From CAYFWF01 sp964346815 (GTDB lineage Bacteria; Acidobacteriota; Aminicenantia; Aminicenantales; Aminicenantaceae): a stretch of DNA of 64,000 bases. Under the pieces are notes generated by a model that made no database searches, was not told where the DNA came from, and worked only from the letters and a program-made list of their open reading frames with translations. Of the stretch, positions 18,019 to 26,472 are shown in pieces. Positions within the stretch are counted from its first letter, which is position 1; each line of letters opens with the position of its first letter. Both the position numbers and the translations under genes were made by a program. The DNA lies in assembly GCA_964346815.1 (NCBI GenBank), contig CAYFWF010000050.1, positions 62,001 through 126,000 on the forward strand. The letters run 5' to 3'.

Positions 18019-18047
18019 TTAGTATCAAAAAAAGTTTGGTTTGTCAA
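18019..18047 (-). promoter_or_regulatory. Sigma-70-type promoter of the coaD-pilMNOPQ operon
   Basis: The minus strand has TTGACA (18042-18047), a 17 bp spacer and TACTAA (18019-18024), placing transcription start near 18012, about 30 nt before the coaD ATG. No other good promoter was seen within the operon, so coaD and the pilus genes are likely cotranscribed. Confidence 0.65.
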
Positions 18048-18389
18048 TTAAATCCCTTTTTTAATTCTTATTTTTTTCTATCCAATACCTCGTCCAATCT
18101 TTTTCTCCATTTTAAGGATAACAGCAAGAACGTCAATCACCGTATAAGAGGATATTTTGGGGGATATTTTCTCCGCTTTATTCACCCCTAAAGGTTAGGA
18201 CGCTCATGTTCCCTCATTTGTCCCACCGCCTTTTAGATTTCTCTTTTCTCGATAGTGAAGACGGTTCAACTCGCGTTTTGTTATCATGAACGGAGAGCCT
18301 GCTGAAGTCTCGGAGCTACTATTGAACTTCTGTATTCGTTATAATAGTATTAACAGAGGAGCTTATAAGAGAGCAAAGCCGAAGGATAA
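18048..18389. other. Intergenic region between divergent coaD and pcm-like genes
   Basis: These 342 bp hold no convincing gene on either strand. On the plus strand a TATAAT (18340-18345) lies about 45 nt before the pcm-like ATG, but the best upstream TTGAAC (18322) is only 12 bp away, so I do not call a promoter. No clear repeat or RNA structure was seen. Confidence 0.5.
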
Positions 18390-19151
18390 ATGAAGGTTAG
18401 AACATTTTTTGCCCTTTCCCTTCCTCTTCTGGTTTTGTCACTCCCTTTGTTTTCTTTTATTCAGGAAGAGAGCATCTACACCCGAATGAGGAAGGAGATG
18501 GTTGAGACTCAACTTGCTGCCCGTGATATCCAAGATCCTAAAGTTCTGGAAATAATGGGCACAGTACGACGCCATTTGTTTGTCAGTCCCCGCTACCGCA
18601 GCCAGGCGTATGCAGACCATCCCCTGCCCATCGATGAAGGGCAGACCATTTCGCAGCCATACATAGTGGCTTTGATGACTCAGCACCTCAAACTCAAGCC
18701 CGGAGAGAAGGTTTTGGAGATCGGCACAGGTTCAGGATACCAAGCAGCGGTGCTGGCCCATCTTACCGATAAGGTGTACTCGATAGAGATCAGAGAGAAG
18801 TTGGCGAAGGAAGCCTCTGAGACACTCGAACAGTTGGATTACACACAGATCAAGGTGAAATGGGACGATGGTTATTATGGTTGGAAGGAATATGCTCCCT
18901 ATGATGCCATTATCGTCACATGTGCGGCCAATCATGTACCGCCTCCCTTGCTCGAACAGCTCAAGGAAGGAGGCCGGCTCATCATACCTCTGGGCAGTAC
19001 CCTCTATTTTCAGACTCTTACTTTAATAACCAAGACCAAGGAGAAGCCTAAAGTCAGGCATATTCTAGGCGTGAGATTCGTTCCTATGATTGGAGAAGCC
19101 CAGGAAAAGAGGGGCGATGAGATAGCCCCCAGCAGCGACAATCATAACTAG
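18390..19151 (+). CDS. pcm: Exported protein-L-isoaspartate O-methyltransferase-like protein
   Basis: Pcm methylates isoaspartyl residues in damaged proteins with S-adenosylmethionine. The catalytic domain is clear: DHPLPIDEGQTISQPYIVA, motif I VLEIGTGSGYQAAVLA, and IVTCAANHVPPPLLEQLKEGG. Unlike the cytosolic enzyme, it has an N-terminal hydrophobic segment with Ala/Leu/Phe character (residues 6-24), a predicted signal peptide or anchor, giving 253 residues instead of about 210. Its last 87 nt overlap the convergent gene 19065-21488. How SAM would reach an exported methyltransferase is unclear. Confidence 0.88.
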   Translation: MKVRTFFALSLPLLVLSLPLFSFIQEESIYTRMRKEMVETQLAARDIQDPKVLEIMGTVRRHLFVSPRYRSQAYADHPLPIDEGQTISQPYIVALMTQHLKLKPGEKVLEIGTGSGYQAAVLAHLTDKVYSIEIREKLAKEASETLEQLDYTQIKVKWDDGYYGWKEYAPYDAIIVTCAANHVPPPLLEQLKEGGRLIIPLGSTLYFQTLTLITKTKEKPKVRHILGVRFVPMIGEAQEKRGDEIAPSSDNHN

Positions 19152-21488
19152 GTTGTATCCCCCCCAAAAAGCTATCAATAAAGCAGCCACAGAATTGACC
19201 ACCGATGAGAAAGCATTGGTGGCCCATGCCCACGGAATGACCTTTTTTCCATCATGTTCCAAAAAACGGATACCGGTCGGGAAAGGGAATCCCATCAAAA
19301 ATCCGAGAGGAAAAATCACCGTTAGAGAAATCAAGAATTTTACGGTCAAGTTCGAACCGATGAGTGCTTCGAAGAGATGCGGCAGAATGATACTGTAGGT
19401 GATGATGAGAAAAGCAGAAAGTAAAAAAACAAATTTGATGTTTTTCAGCATATTCTGACCGAGGATTCGCTTCGACATCAGGCTGCCTGTTCCAGAAGAA
19501 AAAAGCAGAGCGAAAATGATCAAGGCCATAGAGTAGAGGGGATGTCCGAGGAATAAAATGAATTTCTGTATGAAGGTGATCTCTAAAAAGATAAAGCTCA
19601 TTCCGATGAGACCGAAGTAGAAAAAGATGGATAGAGAACTTGTCTTGTTGTGAATTCTTCGCTTATGGCGGATAAAGACGGGTAAAAGGATCAATAGGGA
19701 TGCAGCTGCCATGGCCTGGGTCAGGATGATAAACACCAGGAATTCGCCTTGAAGAAGGGGCAGCAATTTTTGCCCCAGTGCGGTGTAGGTGGCTTTGACA
19801 TTATTCAACTTGAAGAAGTTGTAAAAGAAGGGTTTGTCATCCGATACGGGTTTCACCTGGAAAAGATAGTTTTTATAAAATTTTTGAGATTCGGAAGGCG
19901 AAAGAAGCTTGAGAGCTATGTCATAATAGATCGGCTCGTCAAATTGGTTATAGGTATTGGGTTCGTCTGGTTTTATCCCAGGGTAATAAACAAGATCGAA
20001 AAGATTTCTGTCAGCGAAGTCTTTCAATGCTTTGATATCATCTGGGTCAAAAGGGCTTTTTTTTATGAAATAGCTGATAGTTCCCCAACTCCGGATGGCG
20101 ATAAGATGAGCCTTTGGCCGCTCCGTCACTCTCCGTAGCGCTTCGATCCAAGTTGCTAGAATTCTGATTTCCTGTCTCGGTGGAGGCAGCAAATAAAAAG
20201 TCATACTGGCTATCCCGTCAGATGAAAGTCGTTCAAGAGTGTTTGAGAAAGATTCGATGGTGTATAAATAGTTTTCTCCAAATCCGTACTGGCCTGTCCC
20301 GGTGGAACCGAAAACATCTCCTAAGGAAAAGACGATCAGATCGTAACGATTTTTTTCCTTTTTCAGAGCTGACCGGCTGTTGGACGTCTCCGAGCGTATC
20401 CATTCCTTTTCATAGAGTTGACCAGAAAAGGACGCGAGTTCTTCCTGAGCGATTTTGCTGATAAGAGGATTGTCTTCAATGACCTTGATGAATGAAGCCT
20501 TGAAGTATAAAGCAGACAAGATATCCAATCCTCCCTTGGGCTCGAGAATGAGAACACGAGGGCGGTCAAGGAGAAAGTAGGGAAGAGAAGAGGGCACGGA
20601 GGGAAGGAAGTCGAGGGAAGAATCTTCTTTGGTTTCAAAATGCGTGATGGCGTTGAGTTCACCTCCATCTACAGATAACCCGAGCTGAGGGGGGAGATTT
20701 CGGGCATAAAGAAGACTGAGGCCGGGTGCGTACCGTACTGCTGGAGAGTCGATAATGTCTATTCGAGAAATGGCATTCCATCGGGTGAAGAGATGCTTTG
20801 CGTTGGGATATTTCAAGGCTACCGGAAGAGCTTTGAATGAGGAAATTCGGAAGCCCAGCCAGGATGGCCCGGCAGAGAAGAGACCCAGCTCAAGCGCCAG
20901 GAGCAAAAATACACTCGCTTTAAACCACCTGGGCATTTTGGAGCTAAAAAGCCAGGCAGCAAAAAGGACGAGCGAAGAAAGGATGAGAGGCACTCCCTTA
21001 TCGCCTCTTGGGAGAAAGATGAAGATAGTGAGCAAAGTTCCCGCTCCTGCTCCCAGAAGGTCGAAGAAATAAATGATGTTGACAGACGAGGGTGTTCGCG
21101 TGATGGCAAAGGATATGATCATTCCGGCAAAAAAGAATGGCATGCTCAAAACAATATAATAAAGGAAGATGAGAAAAACCTGGTTGCTGTTCCACGATAG
21201 TTTGATGAGGTCAAAAGGAATGGTGTTGGCGGTCAGGGTGCTCAGAGGAATGGAGGCTGAAAAAAGAAGCGCTGCGATGGCCAGGAAGTTTTCTTGGTTT
21301 TTTTGTTGAATATTTTTGAGGAGGGAGAGGTATGACCCGGAAGCTCCGTAGCCAAGGAACGCGATGCTGACTACCAGAAAGGCGAAGTGGTATTGCTGGG
21401 AGACAGAAAAGAATCGGATGAGGGAGATTTCAAGGCAAAGAGTAGCGGAGGATATCAAGAAAATACCGGCCAAAAAACGGAATCTCAT
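19065..21488 (-). CDS. Large membrane protein with a spermidine/spermine synthase-like domain
   Basis: The 807-residue protein has about seven N-terminal membrane helices (residues 5-230), a soluble Rossmann-like middle domain related to spermidine synthases (about 230-600) and seven further C-terminal helices (about 610-795). The SAM-binding region reads VLILEPKGGLDILSALY where true synthases have GGGDGG, so cofactor use is uncertain. Motifs LCLEISLIRFFSV and FIFLEITFIQKFILFLGHP recur in this family of 'spermine synthase' membrane proteins. ATG 21488 is preferred over an upstream TTG at 21512; neither has a good Shine-Dalgarno. Substrate unknown. Confidence 0.78.
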   Translation of the reverse strand: MRFRFLAGIFLISSATLCLEISLIRFFSVSQQYHFAFLVVSIAFLGYGASGSYLSLLKNIQQKNQENFLAIAALLFSASIPLSTLTANTIPFDLIKLSWNSNQVFLIFLYYIVLSMPFFFAGMIISFAITRTPSSVNIIYFFDLLGAGAGTLLTIFIFLPRGDKGVPLILSSLVLFAAWLFSSKMPRWFKASVFLLLALELGLFSAGPSWLGFRISSFKALPVALKYPNAKHLFTRWNAISRIDIIDSPAVRYAPGLSLLYARNLPPQLGLSVDGGELNAITHFETKEDSSLDFLPSVPSSLPYFLLDRPRVLILEPKGGLDILSALYFKASFIKVIEDNPLISKIAQEELASFSGQLYEKEWIRSETSNSRSALKKEKNRYDLIVFSLGDVFGSTGTGQYGFGENYLYTIESFSNTLERLSSDGIASMTFYLLPPPRQEIRILATWIEALRRVTERPKAHLIAIRSWGTISYFIKKSPFDPDDIKALKDFADRNLFDLVYYPGIKPDEPNTYNQFDEPIYYDIALKLLSPSESQKFYKNYLFQVKPVSDDKPFFYNFFKLNNVKATYTALGQKLLPLLQGEFLVFIILTQAMAAASLLILLPVFIRHKRRIHNKTSSLSIFFYFGLIGMSFIFLEITFIQKFILFLGHPLYSMALIIFALLFSSGTGSLMSKRILGQNMLKNIKFVFLLSAFLIITYSIILPHLFEALIGSNLTVKFLISLTVIFPLGFLMGFPFPTGIRFLEHDGKKVIPWAWATNAFSSVVNSVAALLIAFWGGYNLVMIVAAGGYLIAPLFLGFSNHRNESHA

Positions 21489-21785
21489 ATCAAACCACGT
21501 CCGACTTCGCAAAGATCATCGGTTTCTTTAAAAGATGATATATCAGATATTTCAAAACTTCAATCGAACTCGCGAGAGAAGACCATTCCAGAAGGCCTGG
21601 TCATTTCCGTGGAAAAGAAGCACCCGGGCGATTCGATCCGTCAAATTCCCATTTTCTCAGGCCACTTGTCTTCGGACGTCCCTTGCCTCATATCTAAAAA
21701 CCATCCAAGAAATCAGGATGCTTGTATCCCTTCTCCAAACGGTTGCTTTTGATCGCTCCTTGTGTTAATTTACCAATCAAACAGG

Positions 21786-23192
21786 ATGATAAAGTTCGGC
21801 ACTTCGGGCTGGCGCGCTGTAATGGGCGAGGAGTTCACCTTCCAGAATGTCAGGCTGGTCGTCCAAGCCGTCGCCAATCATTTGAGAAAAAAGTCTCCCG
21901 ACGATCAGATCTCGGTTCTTGTCAACTATGATACCCGCTTTCTTTCTGAAAGGTTTGCTTTTGAGGCCGCAAAGGTCCTCTCTCACAACATGATTCATGT
22001 TTATCTTTCGGATAGAGATGCTCCTTCCCAGGCCCAGGCATTCCAGATTATTCAAAGAAAAGCCCAAGCGGGCATCAATTTTACGGCTTCCTTTAATCCT
22101 CCTGAATATAACGGCCTAAAGCTGAATTCCGAAACAGGAGCTCCTGCGCTTTCCGAATTGACAGAAAAAATTGAGAAAGAAATAGAGTTATTAACCAAGG
22201 ATTATTCCTTTTGTCCCCTCTATCCAAAAACCGAATTTATCGAAAGGATCGATCTCCAGAAAGATTATCTTTCTTTTATCCAGAATAAAATCGATTTTGA
22301 CACCATCCGCAAATCGAAAATAAAAGTTGCTGTGGATCTGTTATATGGGACCAGCCGGGAATATCTGGATGAGATATTGGAGGAAAATCATATCCCTGTA
22401 GAAGAAATCCATGGATATATTGATCCTTACTTTGGAGGCATCACACCGTCTTGTACAGTGGAGAATTTACAAGAGCTCATGAAATTGGTCAAAGAAAAGA
22501 ATTGCCACGTAGGGATTGCTACAGATGCAGATGGAGATCGGTTCGGAATCCTCGATGAGAGCGGCAATTTTGTGATTCAGAATCTTATTCTTTCTCTTGT
22601 CCTCGATTATTTGGTGACGGTAAAAAAGTGGAAGGGAGGAGTGGCCCGATCTGTGGCAACCACTCATCTCGTGGATAGAATCGCTCGAAAACACAGTCTC
22701 CCTCTCTTCAAGACTCCGGTGGGATTCAAATATCTGGCAGATCTTTTCTTGAAGAAAAAAATCGTGTTCGGAGCCGAGGAAAGCGCCTGTATGGCGATTA
22801 AAGATCATATTCCTGAGAAGGATGGGATTTTCGCAGGACTGCTGGTGGTGGAAATGATGGCTACAGTGGGAAAGAGCCTCTCAGAAATGATACAGGACCT
22901 GTTCCGGACATACGGCAAAAGAGAGGGCAAATTGAAAAACACACCTCTTACTCCTGAGAAAGAGGAGATGTTGAATAATTTGAGAAAGCACCCGCCCTCT
23001 AGACTGGGGGAGAGAGAGGTCACCGGTATCGAGACCATCGATGGGATCAAATTGGATTTTTCCGATGATGATTGGGTTCTCCTTCGTTTTTCAGGTACAG
23101 AACCCGTTATTCGCTGCTATGCAGAGGCTGGATCCAAGAAAGAAGTGGAAAACTTGGTTGGGCATGGTTTAAAATTGTTAGAAAGAAGATGA
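21786..23192 (+). CDS. Phosphoglucomutase/phosphomannomutase family protein
   Basis: This alpha-D-phosphohexomutase interconverts hexose 1- and 6-phosphates. The chosen ATG 21786 gives 468 residues starting IKFGTSGWRA. The catalytic serine loop is TASFNPPEYNGLK (usual TASHNP, with His replaced by Phe), the metal loop DADGDRFGI, the sugar-specificity loop GAEESACM and the phosphate-binding loop RFSGTEPVIR. All four domains are present. It is coupled to an ftsB-like gene by ATGA. Glucose versus mannose specificity cannot be told; glucose-1-phosphate supply to GalU is plausible. Confidence 0.9.
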   Translation: MIKFGTSGWRAVMGEEFTFQNVRLVVQAVANHLRKKSPDDQISVLVNYDTRFLSERFAFEAAKVLSHNMIHVYLSDRDAPSQAQAFQIIQRKAQAGINFTASFNPPEYNGLKLNSETGAPALSELTEKIEKEIELLTKDYSFCPLYPKTEFIERIDLQKDYLSFIQNKIDFDTIRKSKIKVAVDLLYGTSREYLDEILEENHIPVEEIHGYIDPYFGGITPSCTVENLQELMKLVKEKNCHVGIATDADGDRFGILDESGNFVIQNLILSLVLDYLVTVKKWKGGVARSVATTHLVDRIARKHSLPLFKTPVGFKYLADLFLKKKIVFGAEESACMAIKDHIPEKDGIFAGLLVVEMMATVGKSLSEMIQDLFRTYGKREGKLKNTPLTPEKEEMLNNLRKHPPSRLGEREVTGIETIDGIKLDFSDDDWVLLRFSGTEPVIRCYAEAGSKKEVENLVGHGLKLLERR

Positions 23193-23497
23193 AGAAAGAA
23201 AAATCCTCTCCTTCGTTCAAGAGAAAAGTTGTTCTCGGAGGTCTAGGATTTTTGTTTTTCGTTTTGATCATAACCTCCTTTTTCGGCAAGAGAGGATTGA
23301 TCGAGATTTACCGCACAAAACGCAAACAGGATGTTCTCCTCCAAAAGCTCGAACAGTTGGAAGCAAAAAAGACAAAATTGGAAAGGGATATCGAGGAATT
23401 GAAGAAGAACCCAAAAGCATACGAGGCCACAGCACGGAAAAAACTCGGCTTGGTTAAAGAGGGTGAAATCGTAATCATTGATAAAAAGGACCGTTAG
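23189..23497 (+). CDS. FtsB/DivIC-family septum formation initiator
   Basis: The 102-residue bitopic protein has a basic cytoplasmic amino end, one membrane helix (residues 14-32), a coiled coil (LLQKLEQLEAKKTKLERDIE) and the family's C-terminal region (KAYEATARKKLGLVKEGEIV). FtsB/DivIC proteins act in the divisome with FtsL and FtsQ. ATG 23189 overlaps the mutase stop as ATGA. The frame is open upstream but that lies inside the mutase gene. Confidence 0.87.
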   Translation: MKKEKSSPSFKRKVVLGGLGFLFFVLIITSFFGKRGLIEIYRTKRKQDVLLQKLEQLEAKKTKLERDIEELKKNPKAYEATARKKLGLVKEGEIVIIDKKDR

Positions 23498-23572
23498 TCA
23501 AGTCATCCGTAATCTCCTGATCCCTTGTCGTCCTGTCGATTGTCTTTTTCTTCATCGCATGCATGTAGGAAA

Positions 23573-26467
23573 ATGGAGCAGCTCCTAAAAAACTTGAATC
23601 CTGACCAGAAAAAAGCCGTGACTTATGGAGAGGGACCTCTCATCATCATCGCTGGAGCGGGTACCGGGAAGACAAAAGTCATCACCCAGAGGATTGCCTA
23701 CCTTATTTCTTCTAAGAAGGCAAAACCCGAAGAGATCCTTGCTGTCACCTTCACGGAAAAAGCCGCAAGCGAGATGGAAGAAAGAGTCGATATTCTCATT
23801 CCTTATAGTTATTCCTTCGTCGAAATCAGTACGTTCAACTCGTTTGGCGAGCGTGTTTTGAGGGATTATGGAATCGAGATCGGCTATCCTCCAGATTTCA
23901 AATTATTAGATGAAGTGGAGCAGGCTATTTTTTTTAGAGAACATCTGTTCGAATTCCCTCTGGATTATTACCGTCCTCTGAGTTCGCCGACGAGATATAT
24001 CCAGGATATCCTCTTGGCGATCAAAAGGTTGAAGCAGGAAGATATAAAACCGAAGGACTTTTTGGAGTATGCAGAAAAGCTTGCAGAGGAGGCTTCGGGT
24101 GATGCCGAAAGGGAGCGGGCGCTTAAACATCTGGAGATGGCTCGAGTGAATAAGGCTTATCAAGATTGTCTTGAATCCGAGGGAAAGATTGATTTTGAAG
24201 ATCAGGTGGTCTTGGTGGTCGGCCTTTTTAGAAAAAGACCATCCATCCTTGAGTTGTTTCAGACAAAATACAGGTATATCCTGGTGGACGAGTTTCAAGA
24301 TACAAATTATATTCAATTCGAGTTGCTCAAGTTGTTAGCTGCCAAACACAAAAACCTTACGGTGGTGGGAGACGATGATCAGAGCATATTCAGGTTCAGA
24401 GGAGCGTCCTTAGCGAACATCCTCAATTTCCGAAAAATTTACCCTGATTACGAAAAAGTCGTTCTCACCAAAAATTATCGGTCAACTCAGCCTATTCTCG
24501 ACTCAGTATACAAACTCATCCAGCACAACAATCCTCATAGGCTGGAGGTTCAGGAGGAAATCGATAAGACTCTTGAGTCTTCGATAGAGGAAAAAGGGAA
24601 AAGCATTCATATGTTGACATTCGACACACTTTCCCATGAGGCAGATAGAGTGACCGAACTGATCAGTGAAAAAAAGGAAAGCGGCTTTCGGTTCTCCGAC
24701 ATCGCAGTTCTCGTCAGGCGCAATGCGGATGCGGATCCGTTCCTGAAGGCACTGAACATGAAGGGAATTCCATTCCGGTTTTCAGGAAGCCGTGGACTGT
24801 ACGTTCAAGATGAGATTAAGATCTTGGTAGCGTTTATTAAGGCCTTGACTGATTTTGAAGACAGCAAGAGCCTGTTCTATCTGGCATTGTCAGAAGTCTA
24901 CCAGGTCGATCCTTATGAATTGACTGCCCTCACCAATTATGCTCACAAGAAAAACACTCCGCTCCACAGTGTTTTCAAGAAAGTTCATCAGGATAATGGC
25001 GCAGTCAACCTCTCTCTATCTGCCAAGAAAAGTATAAAGCGGATCGTCGAGGATCTGCTGTATTTCGTCCACTTCGCCAGTTCGCAAAACGCAGGCCGGG
25101 TGGTCTATAGGTTTCTCGAAAAGTCTGGTTATTTGAAGTCTCTAGTCGAGAAATCCGATCTTTCTTCGGAGCTGAAGATAAGAAACATCCGAATTTTTTT
25201 CGATAAGATCCGCAAATTTTCCGAACTGATAGAAGATGATTCCATCTACTCCTTTGCCCAGCATTTGGATCTTCTTCAACAAGTTGGGGACAATCCCTCT
25301 ACGGCTGAGGCGGAACTGGAGGAAGATGCGGTGAATGTACTGACCGTTCACAAGGCCAAGGGTCTGGAATTCCAGGTGGTTTTTATGGTTAGTTTGATAG
25401 CGGATCGGTTTCCGGGGCGCCAGCGAAGGGAAAAAATTCCTGTACCTGATGCGATTTTAAAGGAAGATCTTCCCGAGGGCGAAAACTATCTTCAAGAAGA
25501 AAGGCGGCTGTTTTATGTAGGGATGACCAGGGCAAAAAAACTGCTTTATCTAACCTGGGCCAGAGATTACGGCCTCAAAAGGCTAAAAAAAGTCAGTCCA
25601 TTCATACTGGAAGCTCTGGATCTTCCTTCCTTGCCTGATGAGATGCAACGTACATCCGCCTTAGAGGAAATCAAGAGATTTGCAGCTTACCCTTCAATCC
25701 GTTCTGTTCGCTACAAAGCAAAGGAAAAAGAGATCCTTCAGTTGAGTTATTCTCAGGTAGACGATTACCTAACCTGTCCTCTCCGGTATAAGTTCCGATA
25801 CATCATGAGAATTCCTGTCCTTCCCCATCACAATCTTGTATTTGGCCGGGTCCTCCATAACACCATTTATCTCTATCTGAAGAATAGGATGATCGGGAAG
25901 GCAATGTCTGAGAAAGATCTTCTCAGCGCCTATGAGGACAGGTGGATCAATGAAGGTTTCCTGAGTCGAGAGCACGAGGAAATGAAAAAGAAGGCGGGAG
26001 AGAGGGCTTTGCGCCTTTTCTATAAACGGCAGGAGGCTTCCTCCCTCTTGCCCCAATATCTGGAAAAAAGTTTCAAATTGATCTTAGATCACGTCAAATT
26101 CACAGGTCGTTGGGACAGGATCGACCACCATGAGGGAGGTGCGGTTATCATCGATTTCAAGGCGAGTGCGGTTAAAGACCAGAAAGAAGCGGACAAAAAA
26201 ACCAAAGAAAGCCTTCAGATGGATATGTACGCTTTTTCGTACGTCAAAACCCAAAACGCTCCTCTGAATGAGACGCAGCTCTATTTTCTTGAATCAGACA
26301 TCATCGGTCATGCCCAAAAAGGAAAGTCCGAACTGGAGAAAGCGGAAGGGAAAATCAAGACAGCAGAGAAAGGGATCAGAGATCAAAATTTCCCGGCGAA
26401 GCCTGATTGGCATAACTGCGGACTTTGCGATTTTAGAACCATTTGCCCGGATTCCTATGCCTATTGA
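23573..26467 (+). CDS. UvrD/PcrA-type helicase fused to a RecB/AddB-type Fe-S nuclease domain
   Basis: The 964-residue protein starts MEQLLKNLNPDQKKAV. Superfamily 1A motifs are complete: Q-motif, Walker A GAGTGKTK (near residue 28), DEFQDTN, GDDDQSIFRFRGA, NYRST, VHKAKGLEFQVVF and LFYVGMTRAKK. After about residue 720 comes a PD-(D/E)XK nuclease domain (VIIDFKAS near 860, QMDMYAFSY) framed by Cys735 (TCPLRYKFRY) and CGLCDFRTIC at 949-958, the four-Cys pattern of AddB/Cas4-like 4Fe-4S nucleases. It probably processes DNA ends; no AddA/RecB partner is next to it. ATG 23573 follows TAGGAA. Confidence 0.9.
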   Translation: MEQLLKNLNPDQKKAVTYGEGPLIIIAGAGTGKTKVITQRIAYLISSKKAKPEEILAVTFTEKAASEMEERVDILIPYSYSFVEISTFNSFGERVLRDYGIEIGYPPDFKLLDEVEQAIFFREHLFEFPLDYYRPLSSPTRYIQDILLAIKRLKQEDIKPKDFLEYAEKLAEEASGDAERERALKHLEMARVNKAYQDCLESEGKIDFEDQVVLVVGLFRKRPSILELFQTKYRYILVDEFQDTNYIQFELLKLLAAKHKNLTVVGDDDQSIFRFRGASLANILNFRKIYPDYEKVVLTKNYRSTQPILDSVYKLIQHNNPHRLEVQEEIDKTLESSIEEKGKSIHMLTFDTLSHEADRVTELISEKKESGFRFSDIAVLVRRNADADPFLKALNMKGIPFRFSGSRGLYVQDEIKILVAFIKALTDFEDSKSLFYLALSEVYQVDPYELTALTNYAHKKNTPLHSVFKKVHQDNGAVNLSLSAKKSIKRIVEDLLYFVHFASSQNAGRVVYRFLEKSGYLKSLVEKSDLSSELKIRNIRIFFDKIRKFSELIEDDSIYSFAQHLDLLQQVGDNPSTAEAELEEDAVNVLTVHKAKGLEFQVVFMVSLIADRFPGRQRREKIPVPDAILKEDLPEGENYLQEERRLFYVGMTRAKKLLYLTWARDYGLKRLKKVSPFILEALDLPSLPDEMQRTSALEEIKRFAAYPSIRSVRYKAKEKEILQLSYSQVDDYLTCPLRYKFRYIMRIPVLPHHNLVFGRVLHNTIYLYLKNRMIGKAMSEKDLLSAYEDRWINEGFLSREHEEMKKKAGERALRLFYKRQEASSLLPQYLEKSFKLILDHVKFTGRWDRIDHHEGGAVIIDFKASAVKDQKEADKKTKESLQMDMYAFSYVKTQNAPLNETQLYFLESDIIGHAQKGKSELEKAEGKIKTAEKGIRDQNFPAKPDWHNCGLCDFRTICPDSYAY

Positions 26468-26472
26468 GAGGT

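Noticed and set aside
18322..18345. TTGAAC...TATAAT promoter before the pcm-like gene
   Set aside because: Spacer is only 12 bp and no better -35 box lies at 16-18 bp.
21535..21768. Plus-strand ORF before the phosphohexomutase
   Set aside because: No ribosome-binding site, residue composition unlike neighbouring proteins and overlap with another chance frame. The 297 bp gap otherwise shows nothing.
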